Shown piece by piece: positions 1-6,929 of a DNA stretch of 33,738 nucleotides. Location: NCBI GenBank assembly GCA_002403785.1, contig DHIM01000385.1:8778-42515 (forward strand), read 5' to 3'. The notes beneath the pieces were generated by a model that worked only from the letters and a program-made list of their open reading frames with translations, ran no database searches and had not been told where the DNA came from. Every line of letters starts with the position of its first letter. Position 1 is the stretch's first letter. This DNA is from Clostridium sp. UBA4746 (GTDB taxonomy: Bacteria; Bacillota; Clostridia; Clostridiales; Clostridiaceae). The translations under genes and the position numbers were made by a program.

Positions 1-952
1 CCTTATATATAGCCCTCGCTACACCAATAAGATCAGCTTTTCCAGAAGATAAAAGTTTTTCAGCAGCAAGAACTTCCGTAATTCCACCAGTAAGTAAAAC
101 TGGAATAGACACGACTTCCTTAATAGCTTGAGTTAGCGGTGAGAAATACCCTTGACTAGTATTGCCTGGAACAATATATCTACAAAAACCTCCAGATATA
201 TCAAGTAGATCTACACCTGCTTTTTCAAAAGCTACTGCTGCAATTTTGCTATCTTCAATTGTAATTCCGCCCTCCATATTGTCGCTAGCCCCTAACCTAA
301 GAAGAATTGGGAAATCATCTCCAACAACATCACGTACTACTTTAATAATGTCTAAGTGGATTTTAATTCTGCCAAATAAATCTCCACCATACTCGTCGTT
401 CCTTTTGTTTGTTAGAGGAGAGAAAAATTGATTTAGGAGATATCCGTGAGCAGAATGAATCTCTACGCCATCAAATCCAGCTTCTTTAACACGCCTTGCA
501 GCATCTTTAAATTCCAAAATTATATCTTTAATTTCTTCTTTTGTAAGTTCCTTTGGTACATTACTTGTACACGGATTAGCAATAGATGATGGACCTACTG
601 GATCTAATCCCGTAACACTTTTACTTGCTGCACTTCCAGCATGATTCATTTGCATTACTGCTTTAGAACCATTTTTGTGAATAATACTAGCAAGTTTTGT
701 TAGTTCTTCCACCATGTTATCATCTGCCACAGAAAGCTGCCTTTCACTAGCCTTTCCTTGAGCTGTAATAAAACTATGTTCTATAATAATAAGTGAGATA
801 TATCCACCCTGAGACTTTTCATCATAATAATCTAATATATCTTTACTGACCTTTCCATCTTGCTCTGATTTTGAAGTAGCCATAGGTGGCATAACCAACC
901 TATTGTTTAAATTCAACTTACAATTTTCTAAATGTTTAAGTAAATATGTCAT
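1..952 (-). CDS. NADH:flavin oxidoreductase / Old Yellow Enzyme family (3' end outside window)
   Basis: FMN-dependent TIM-barrel oxidoreductase of the Old Yellow Enzyme family, which reduces activated C=C bonds (enoates, enones, quinones) with NAD(P)H. My reverse-strand translation is open for 317 codons with no stop and runs off the left edge, so the C-terminus is missing. Family hallmarks are visible: an N-terminal NRLVMPPMAT stretch, MQMNHAGS, the catalytic and FMN-site segment HSAHGYLLNQFFSP followed by TNKRNDEYGG, and a late DLIGVARA phosphate-binding segment. The ATG at 952 follows a good GGAGG site. Whether this is a short OYE (about 340-370 residues) or the long 2-enoate reductase/BaiCD type (about 650 residues, with an added FeS and NAD(P)H domain) cannot be told from the part present. 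The substrate is unknown. An inverted repeat sits about 100 bases upstream. Confidence 0.93.
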   Translation of the reverse strand, partial: MTYLLKHLENCKLNLNNRLVMPPMATSKSEQDGKVSKDILDYYDEKSQGGYISLIIIEHSFITAQGKASERQLSVADDNMVEELTKLASIIHKNGSKAVMQMNHAGSAASKSVTGLDPVGPSSIANPCTSNVPKELTKEEIKDIILEFKDAARRVKEAGFDGVEIHSAHGYLLNQFFSPLTNKRNDEYGGDLFGRIKIHLDIIKVVRDVVGDDFPILLRLGASDNMEGGITIEDSKIAAVAFEKAGVDLLDISGGFCRYIVPGNTSQGYFSPLTQAIKEVVSIPVLLTGGITEVLAAEKLLSSGKADLIGVARAIYK

Positions 953-1050
953 TTTATTACCTCCATATAAGTAGTTGTTTTTTATAGTTTCATTAATCAA
1001 CTATATCCATAAACATAATTCTCAAAAATTTCAAGATATGTACTCTAGTT

Positions 1051-1078
1051 AATAACACCAACTTAAACTGATGTTATT
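1051..1078. promoter_or_regulatory. Inverted repeat upstream of the OYE gene (possible operator)
   Basis: AATAACACCA (1051-1060) and TGATGTTATT (1069-1078) form a 10-base inverted repeat with one mismatch and an 8-base spacer. It lies about 100 bases upstream of the OYE start codon. No T-run follows, so a protein-binding site is likelier than a terminator. OYE genes are often controlled by MarR/TetR/HxlR type regulators, but no regulator gene is visible beside it, so the assignment is inference only. Confidence 0.35.
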
Positions 1079-1220
1079 ACAGTATAATCTTTATTTTTCT
1101 TTAATTCTATGGGAATTTGCAAAGTTACTAATACCTTCACATAAGTATACAAAAGTAGGTTTTGCTTTCCTCTAAAAAAATGGCCTTATCTGTTGGTACT
1201 ATATTTTATTTACTCATACT

Positions 1221-1251
1221 AAAAAAAGGACAGACCTAAAAAAGTCTGCCC
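1221..1251 (-). terminator. Intrinsic terminator downstream of the rhomboid gene
   Basis: On the minus strand the arms GGGCAGAC and GTCTGTCC (plus positions 1244-1251 and 1228-1235) pair with one mismatch around an 8-base loop and are followed by seven T (1227-1221). This probably ends the CPBP-add-rhomboid transcript about 200 bases past the rhomboid stop. The rest of the 953-1454 gap holds no convincing gene. Confidence 0.7.
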
Positions 1252-1340
1252 TATGTTTAATGTGGTTTAAGAGTATTGATAAAATTATTTTATTAATTAA
1301 ATTTTATAGATTTTCTTTAATTTTGTTTATCAACTTTCAC

Positions 1341-1412
1341 GTTAACAATGATAAAACTTATGATTGTATTATAATCTAATTTTTTTTATAATGCAATAGT
1401 AAAATCGTTAAC
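1341..1412. repeat. Long imperfect inverted repeat
   Basis: GTTAAC at 1341-1346 pairs with GTTAAC at 1407-1412, and ATTGTATTATAA (1363-1374) pairs with TTATAATGCAAT (1386-1397) with one mismatch; the two arms are of unequal length (34 and 27 bases). It lies just after the rhomboid stop codon. No T-run follows on the minus strand, so it is not a classic terminator. It could be an mRNA 3'-end structure. Confidence 0.4.
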
Positions 1413-1454
1413 TTTTTATAATAGTAGACAGTAAAATTAAACTATTCAGGGCTT

Positions 1455-2030
1455 TTATGTATCTTGTTTATGTTTAATTTTAAAAGCAAACAATGCTCCA
1501 CAAATTCCACCAATAATATGTGCAAATTGAGAAATATTATCCTGAGCAAAAGCTCCCGCAAAGATTTCTCTCCCAATAAATACAAAAAACACAATTATTA
1601 AAGTTAGCGGAATTTTTCCCTTTTCAGCATTTGTAAATGAGCTTAAAATAATAAACATATAAACAATGCCACTTGCACCTAACAGTGCATCACTTGAAAA
1701 AATTATATTTATTAAACCTGTAACAAAAGCTGTTACAAGTATTAATTGCACTAGAACTTTTGAACCATACTTTTCTTCTAACATTGGTCCAATTATTAAA
1801 ATTATTATAAAATTACCTGAAAAATGATCCCAATTAGCGTGACCTAATATGTATGAAAAAAGCCTTATATATTGCATAGGGTCCAAAAAAGAAGTTCTGT
1901 AATTCGAAAATATCACTTTATTCAAAATGCCATTTGTTAAATAACTTAATAAATAACAAACAAGAGCTAAAACAGTAAATGTTAATATTACAGGCGAATT
2001 ATATTGTATTTTCTTTAATTTTTGAAGCAT
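1455..2030 (-). CDS. Rhomboid family intramembrane serine protease
   Basis: Polytopic membrane protein of 191 residues that should cleave transmembrane segments of partner proteins within the lipid bilayer. The rhomboid core is clear: HANWDHFSGNF (about residues 64-74), the catalytic serine in GASGIVY (S120) and the catalytic histidine in FAHIIGGICGALF (H171). About six hydrophobic helices are visible. The start at 2030 is chosen over an in-frame ATG at 2045 because a GGAGGAT ribosome site lies eight bases before 2030, while nothing resembling one precedes 2045. It lies 23 bases after the adenosine deaminase stop and is probably co-transcribed with it. Substrate unknown. The family call is firm, the start moderately so. 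Confidence 0.92.
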   Translation of the reverse strand: MLQKLKKIQYNSPVILTFTVLALVCYLLSYLTNGILNKVIFSNYRTSFLDPMQYIRLFSYILGHANWDHFSGNFIIILIIGPMLEEKYGSKVLVQLILVTAFVTGLINIIFSSDALLGASGIVYMFIILSSFTNAEKGKIPLTLIIVFFVFIGREIFAGAFAQDNISQFAHIIGGICGALFAFKIKHKQDT

Positions 2031-2053
2031 TTGTTTATCCTCCATTTTTATTT

Positions 2054-3049
2054 TTACTTAATATAGTTCCTCAACTTTTCCTTTGTTTCTGAATCAGCAA
2101 ATGCCGCATCAACACTATTGTAATAAATTTGTTTGTACTCTTCAAAAGTAATGTTAAAATACTTTAATAAAATTTCACATTCCTTAGTCATATTTGTGTC
2201 TGATACGGTTCTATTGTCAGTGTTAAATGTCACCCTTATTCCATCATTATAAAATTTATAAAATGGATGGTTTTCAAAAGTATCTATTGCTTTAGTCTGA
2301 ATGTTACTTGTTAAACACATTTCAAGAGTAATATTTTTATCTTTCACAATGTTATAAGCTTCTATGCAGTCTTTAATAAATACTCCATGCCCAATTCTCT
2401 CTGCACCCAAAAGTTCCACTGCTTCTAATACATTTTTACCTATTCCTGTTTCACCTGCATGGATAGTTACTCTATATCCATATTCTCTAGCGAGAGCTAT
2501 AGGTTCTATGAATTTACTACAAAAACCTTCTCCTTCAGCACCACATAAATCTACTGCAACTACACCTTTTGATAGATATTTCTTGCCAGCTTCCACAACC
2601 TCAAAAGCTTTGTTTGTCGACATAAATCTCATGCAACAGAGTATTACATTGCCTCTTATATCATATCTTTCTTCTGCGTCCCTAATTCCAGATATTACAC
2701 TCTCGATTACTTCGCAAACATTTAAACCCTTTTTTATGTGAAGTAAAGGTGCAAATCTAACTTCAATATATTTCACATTTTCTTTTGCACAATCTTCAAG
2801 AAGTTCATATGTAATTCTACTTAAGCTCTCTTTAGATTGCATTACTAAATTGGGTATTTCAAACCTTTTTAAATACTCCTCAAGTGACGTACAATCTTCT
2901 GGTGCTATAACTTCTTCTCTAATATTGGAAATATCATAAGATGGAATTCTTATACCCTCTTCTTTTGCTATTTCAATTATCGTTTCAGGTCTTAAACTGC
3001 CATCCAAATGGCAATGCAATTCAATTTTTGGCAAATTTTCATATTCCAT
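2054..3049 (-). CDS. add: Adenosine deaminase
   Basis: Cytosolic zinc hydrolase of purine salvage that converts adenosine (and usually deoxyadenosine) to inosine and ammonia. Residues seen: the metal ligands in ELHCHLDGSLRPETI near the N-terminus, VTIHAGE, the catalytic region ERIGHGVF, and the C-terminal metal/catalytic segment FNTDNRTVSDT. The 331-residue length is normal for bacterial add. The ATG at 3049 follows AGGAGGG with five to seven bases of spacing, so an in-frame TTG fifteen bases upstream, which would lie inside the ribosome site, is rejected. It lies between a CPBP protease gene (80 bases upstream) and the rhomboid gene. Related adenine or 6-aminodeoxyfutalosine deaminases share this fold, but the sequence reads as a true adenosine deaminase. 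Confidence 0.93.
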   Translation of the reverse strand: MEYENLPKIELHCHLDGSLRPETIIEIAKEEGIRIPSYDISNIREEVIAPEDCTSLEEYLKRFEIPNLVMQSKESLSRITYELLEDCAKENVKYIEVRFAPLLHIKKGLNVCEVIESVISGIRDAEERYDIRGNVILCCMRFMSTNKAFEVVEAGKKYLSKGVVAVDLCGAEGEGFCSKFIEPIALAREYGYRVTIHAGETGIGKNVLEAVELLGAERIGHGVFIKDCIEAYNIVKDKNITLEMCLTSNIQTKAIDTFENHPFYKFYNDGIRVTFNTDNRTVSDTNMTKECEILLKYFNITFEEYKQIYYNSVDAAFADSETKEKLRNYIK

Positions 3050-3128
3050 ATTACCCTCCTTCAAAATTTATTAGCTTCAATTCTAATCCTTAAAAACATA
3101 TAAAAGTACTAACTACAAAGAATTCACC

Positions 3129-4112
3129 TTAATACCTTAATACAACCAACACAGTCATAGATGCGAAATACGCAATTAATGGAATGTACTGTATTATTGT
3201 ATAGCTAATTGATTCATCACTTATTAGGTGTTTTTTCTCAAAGGATTCTAAGACAACCTTTTCCTCTTTATATTCTTTTAGTGTCCTTAGGTTTGTATAT
3301 AATATTGCACCTCCAATCAAAAAAAATATTGAAGCTCTTAGTAAAACCACAAGAAAGCTAGCATTCATTGCTTCTGTTACAGCTGCTACTTGTGCTGGGT
3401 CTATCGCCCCATTTTTTGTCCCGGTATTTATAACGCTTGTATAATTCATTGTAATCTTACTTATTATAAAAGATATTGCATTATTGGCTGCATGAAGTGT
3501 CATACTTCCCACTATTGAGCCTGTATATTCTCTTACCTTTAATAGAATAAACCCCAAAAACATTACGTAGATAATTTGCATTACATTACCATGAAATGTC
3601 GCAAATATTGAGGTTATTATAAAATATTTCATCTTTTTATTTACACCTTCATATGCGTCTAAAAAGATCCCCCGAAAGAATACTTCTTCAAAAAATGCTG
3701 GAAGTAAAACTACTACTAGTAACCCTAATAGTAATGAACTACTATTTAGTAATTTAGTTATTTGCATACCATCTTTTATTGCAACAGGGAATAACTTCAT
3801 GCTTACAGAATTAACGCCCACTGCAAAAATATAAGTACCAACTGCTACAGACATAATTAAAAAAACTTGCTTTATAGATATTTTCTTTATTACCATTACC
3901 TGATTAAATGGTCTTTTAATAATTCTGCAATATAATAAAGCAACTCCCCCAAGTGTTATAACAGTAGTCCCTCCAGATAGCATAAGTGAGATATTCCCAC
4001 TTATAGAACCCTTTAATTTGAATATGATATTTGCTAAAGAAGGTGCTAAAACAAATAGCAATAATGCTACTAATAATAATATATTAGCTAATATAATTTT
4101 TTTACTTTTCAT
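3129..4112 (-). CDS. CPBP family intramembrane glutamic endopeptidase (Abi/CAAX type)
   Basis: Integral membrane protein of 327 residues with about eight hydrophobic helices. The CPBP (Abi, Rce1-like) motifs are present in order: PAFFEEVFFRG (E142, E143, R147), FATFHGN (H174) and SMTLHAANN (H207, N211), which form the intramembrane active site. Members act as CAAX-type proteases, in bacteriocin self-immunity, or in processing of membrane-anchored factors; nothing here identifies the substrate. The ATG at 4112 follows AGGAGAG. It is the first gene after the spoVR terminator and is followed at 80 bases by add, so it may head a CPBP-add-rhomboid transcript. The C-terminal 60 residues, two more helices separated by a charged stretch, lie beyond the catalytic core. 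Confidence 0.9.
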   Translation of the reverse strand: MKSKKIILANILLLVALLLFVLAPSLANIIFKLKGSISGNISLMLSGGTTVITLGGVALLYCRIIKRPFNQVMVIKKISIKQVFLIMSVAVGTYIFAVGVNSVSMKLFPVAIKDGMQITKLLNSSSLLLGLLVVVLLPAFFEEVFFRGIFLDAYEGVNKKMKYFIITSIFATFHGNVMQIIYVMFLGFILLKVREYTGSIVGSMTLHAANNAISFIISKITMNYTSVINTGTKNGAIDPAQVAAVTEAMNASFLVVLLRASIFFLIGGAILYTNLRTLKEYKEEKVVLESFEKKHLISDESISYTIIQYIPLIAYFASMTVLVVLRY

Positions 4113-4215
4113 AAGTTCTCTCCTTAAAATATAAAATTTTCTTCATATTAACACCTTTTTTTAGATACACCCTTGCGTTCAATTTCAGTACTCCAATATA
4201 CATAATAAGCCAATC

Positions 4216-4239
4216 ATTAATAATAATCAAATTATTAAT
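4216..4239. repeat. AT-only inverted repeat upstream of the CPBP gene
   Basis: ATTAATAAT (4216-4224) and ATTATTAAT (4231-4239) are perfect inverted arms around AATCAA, about 105-125 bases upstream of the CPBP start codon. It could be an operator or chance in AT-rich DNA; no regulator can be assigned. Confidence 0.25.
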
Positions 4240-4303
4240 AATAAAAATTGCTGTAATCTGCTGAAATCTCATTAAAATATTACCTATATAATATAATTTA
4301 AAA

Positions 4304-4329
4304 GCACCGTACCTTTTACAGTACGGTGC
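4304..4329 (-). terminator. Terminator of the prkA-yhbH-spoVR operon
   Basis: GCACCGTAC (4304-4312) and GTACGGTGC (4321-4329) are perfect 9-base inverted arms with an 8-base loop. On the minus strand the hairpin is followed by TTTTAAATTATA, a modest U tract. It lies about 50 bases past the spoVR stop and is the last of three similar hairpins. Confidence 0.65.
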
Positions 4330-4366
4330 GTACTTTTATAGTACTGTGTGTACTTTAGAGTACGGT
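4309..4366. repeat. Three tandem GTAC-bounded hairpin units
   Basis: Three units of 17-19 bases lie in tandem at 4309-4327, 4330-4347 and 4350-4366. Each has the pattern GTAC, 7-8 bases of mostly C/T then A/T, GTAC, then GGT or TGT. Each can fold into its own small stem. The first unit is embedded in the longer terminator stem. The array lies between the spoVR stop and the CPBP gene and looks like duplication of one hairpin. Confidence 0.6.
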
Positions 4367-4377
4367 CTATAGTGTTC

Positions 4378-5745
4378 TTATTTTTTCACAACTATCTTCT
4401 TATCATCGCATATAAGTCTAATTTCATTCCCAACTTGTGTTGTTTTTAAGGTTACAGTATGACCCCATAACTCATATATATACTTTAATGTGGCTTCTGC
4501 ATAAGCAGTATTTAACTCTCTCCCATCATAAACATGCTCTAAAATTAATGTTTTGTCCTTTTGGGACATTTCTGTTACCCTAATAAGAGGGATACTTCCT
4601 ACGCCACAAGAACTGGCTAAAGTATTTCTAATACTTTTAAACCCATTATCGTCAGCAACTTCTTTTACTACATAATTTCCATCATTAGCAGCATATTCAA
4701 ATAGATTAAGCTCTTCACAGAGTTCTTGTGTTAAATACTTTCTTAAAAAAGATTCATCTCGCTCTATTTCCCTAACTTCAAATATTTTATCCATCCCATA
4801 TCTTTTTAAAATATCTTCAAATATCTTAAAACCTATGAAATATGGATTTATGGCTCCATACCCTGGAGCTATAACATCATTATGACGTTTAATGAATTCT
4901 AAATGAAGCTTATCAGGTAATTTAAGTTTCTTTACTAAATTATAATGCCAAAAACTAGCCCAACCTTCATTCATTATTTTTGTTTCCATTTGAGGAATGA
5001 AGTATGCGGTTTCTTGCCTCACAATTTCTAATAAGCTTTTTTCCCATTCTTCTATATCACCATGTTTTATTATGAAATATAAAAGATCATCCTCTGGTTC
5101 TAAGGGAATTTTATTTATTTCAGGAAATTCTAGTTTTACATATGCATCCAAATTGCTATGAACTTTATTGTTGTTTTTATAATCATCCAAAATCCTTTGC
5201 TTTAAAACCTCATTCGATATTCTCTTTTCTCCAATGACCCTAGAGGTCTGAAACTTTATAGCATGAGCTGCATCTAATATTCTCTCTACCTTTTCATATC
5301 CTATACTTGGATCATTTATAAAACTTCTTACCGTATCTGCATGAAACTTAAACATTCCCACAGTAGACGCTGCTCTAGTACCTTCCTTAAAAAGCCTATT
5401 ATTTTTAAAGAAATCATTATGTCCATAAACATGAGCTATAGTTAATATCTGTAATAAGAGAGTATTTTCCTTCATTAAATATGCTAAACAAGGATCAGAA
5501 TTTATAACCATCTCATAAGGTAATCCACTTAAATTATATTTATATGTTGTACTATTTTTTTCATAAGATTTACCGAAGCTCCAGTGGGGATAACTTGAAG
5601 GCATCCCAAAATATGATTCGTAGGCTAACATATCTTTATATCCAATTATTTCAAATTCTTGAGGATAATAATTAAGTCCTGTTTTTTTTACTATATCCTC
5701 AATTTTTTCATTCCAATTTTCTAAATCTTTTAAGGTATAGTCCAA
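4378..5745 (-). CDS. spoVR: SpoVR family protein
   Basis: Soluble protein of 455 residues of the SpoVR family, named for a Bacillus subtilis protein involved in spore cortex formation; the biochemical activity is unsettled. Conserved segments seen: LEFIKRHNDVIAPGYGAINPY, the His-rich AHVYGHNDFFKNN near residue 105 and MNEGWASFWHYNL in the middle, both plausible metal-ligand motifs. The TTG at 5745 is preferred: it gives the usual MDYTLKDLE beginning and follows a very strong GGAGGTGATC site lying inside the last codons of yhbH, although the spacing is about ten bases. A CTG six bases upstream is less likely. It is the last gene of the prkA-yhbH-spoVR operon, a partnership also seen in proteobacteria as yeaG-yeaH-ycgB. 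Confidence 0.93.
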   Translation of the reverse strand: MDYTLKDLENWNEKIEDIVKKTGLNYYPQEFEIIGYKDMLAYESYFGMPSSYPHWSFGKSYEKNSTTYKYNLSGLPYEMVINSDPCLAYLMKENTLLLQILTIAHVYGHNDFFKNNRLFKEGTRAASTVGMFKFHADTVRSFINDPSIGYEKVERILDAAHAIKFQTSRVIGEKRISNEVLKQRILDDYKNNNKVHSNLDAYVKLEFPEINKIPLEPEDDLLYFIIKHGDIEEWEKSLLEIVRQETAYFIPQMETKIMNEGWASFWHYNLVKKLKLPDKLHLEFIKRHNDVIAPGYGAINPYFIGFKIFEDILKRYGMDKIFEVREIERDESFLRKYLTQELCEELNLFEYAANDGNYVVKEVADDNGFKSIRNTLASSCGVGSIPLIRVTEMSQKDKTLILEHVYDGRELNTAYAEATLKYIYELWGHTVTLKTTQVGNEIRLICDDKKIVVKK

Positions 5746-5752
5746 AACCAGA

Positions 5753-6925
5753 TCACCTCCCTCCATCTTTTTTTAGCATGTATTTAAGACCTTCCCATAA
5801 ATCACGTTTTTGCTTTATTTCCACTGAAAGAAAGTTTTCATTTGTTACTCCCTTAGAGAAAACCTCTTTCATAGAAGCAGAATAATAGCTATTCATAAGC
5901 TCAGCATAACCAAATAAGTTGCTTACCTCACAAATATTTTTTGCAGCCTTTATAGCTTTTTCATTGTCTTCTGACCAATTATCTCCATCACTTACATAAA
6001 AAACATACACATTCCAATTATCAGGATTATATCTTTTATCAATTATTTCTAAAGCTTTATTTAATCCACTAGAAATATATGTGCCTCCTGATTCAACTTT
6101 ATGAAAAAAATCAACTTCGTTTACCTCTTGGGCAACAGTTGTGTGTGCAATAAAACTAACCTCTACATTTGAATATTTCGATTGAATAAATTGAGATAGT
6201 ATAAAGAAAAAGGAACGTGCTAAATACTTCTTTGTGGTGTCCATTGATCCTGATACATCCATTACACATAAAATAACTGCGTTTGATTCTCTCTTTAAAA
6301 CTTTCTTTATTCTATGATATCTTAAATCTTCATTTTTGAAGGGCAATCTTTCAATTTTTTCGCCCTCGGATTCTTCCATTAAAGCTTTACTTTTCGCCTG
6401 TTGCCTTTTAATTTTCTCGGATACTGTTCTTTTTTTAGCAAGACGTGGATTAATACCATGTTTTTGATACCCTGCCCTTTTAACACCATTCTCCGTTAGA
6501 ATCTCAGAAAATTTCTTTTTATCCATTTCAGGAAGTTCTAAATCCTCCAAGAGATAACTTAGTGCATCTTCCAGTGTTATCTCAGTTTCATATATATCTT
6601 CCCCTTCTTTATCACCTGCTTTAGTTCCACCTTTCCCTTCCCCTTCAGCCTTTTCTTTTCCAATGACTTGATCTCTTTTTTCGCTACCATCTCCGCTTCC
6701 GACTCCACCCTTATTTTTGCCAAAGATAAATTCATATTCCTTTAAACCTTTGATTGGTATCTTAATTTTTTTATCCTTACTTTGCCCTATAATACTTTCT
6801 TCTGACAATATGTCTCCCAGGTTTTCTTTAATAGATTTCTCAACAAGCTGACGATGACGCCTTCTATCCTCGGCAGCTCTATCATGCTCTATGGGAGTTA
6901 CGTTATAGTCCCTAAATATTGCCAT
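5753..6925 (-). CDS. yhbH: YhbH/YeaH family protein (DUF444, VWA-like)
   Basis: Cytoplasmic protein of 390 residues. After a charged N-terminus comes a Gly/Lys/Glu-rich low-complexity stretch (about residues 70-110), then a von Willebrand A-like domain with the metal-site motif MDVSGSM (D223, S225, S227) and FYVSDGDNW further on. Family members are sporulation or starvation proteins that occur with PrkA kinase; a VWA domain beside an AAA+ protein suggests an adaptor/motor pair similar in plan to MoxR-VWA systems, which is inference. Its ATG lies four bases after the prkA stop, with the ribosome site GGAAGGA inside the last prkA codons, so the two should be translated together. The B. subtilis orthologue is expressed in the mother cell; no such promoter is clear here. 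Confidence 0.93.
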   Translation of the reverse strand: MAIFRDYNVTPIEHDRAAEDRRRHRQLVEKSIKENLGDILSEESIIGQSKDKKIKIPIKGLKEYEFIFGKNKGGVGSGDGSEKRDQVIGKEKAEGEGKGGTKAGDKEGEDIYETEITLEDALSYLLEDLELPEMDKKKFSEILTENGVKRAGYQKHGINPRLAKKRTVSEKIKRQQAKSKALMEESEGEKIERLPFKNEDLRYHRIKKVLKRESNAVILCVMDVSGSMDTTKKYLARSFFFILSQFIQSKYSNVEVSFIAHTTVAQEVNEVDFFHKVESGGTYISSGLNKALEIIDKRYNPDNWNVYVFYVSDGDNWSEDNEKAIKAAKNICEVSNLFGYAELMNSYYSASMKEVFSKGVTNENFLSVEIKQKRDLWEGLKYMLKKDGGR

Positions 6926-6929
6926 GCCT

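Noticed and set aside
162..431. 89-codon plus-strand frame at the left edge
   Set aside because: It is antisense to the OYE gene, whose minus-strand translation is uninterrupted and carries all family motifs.
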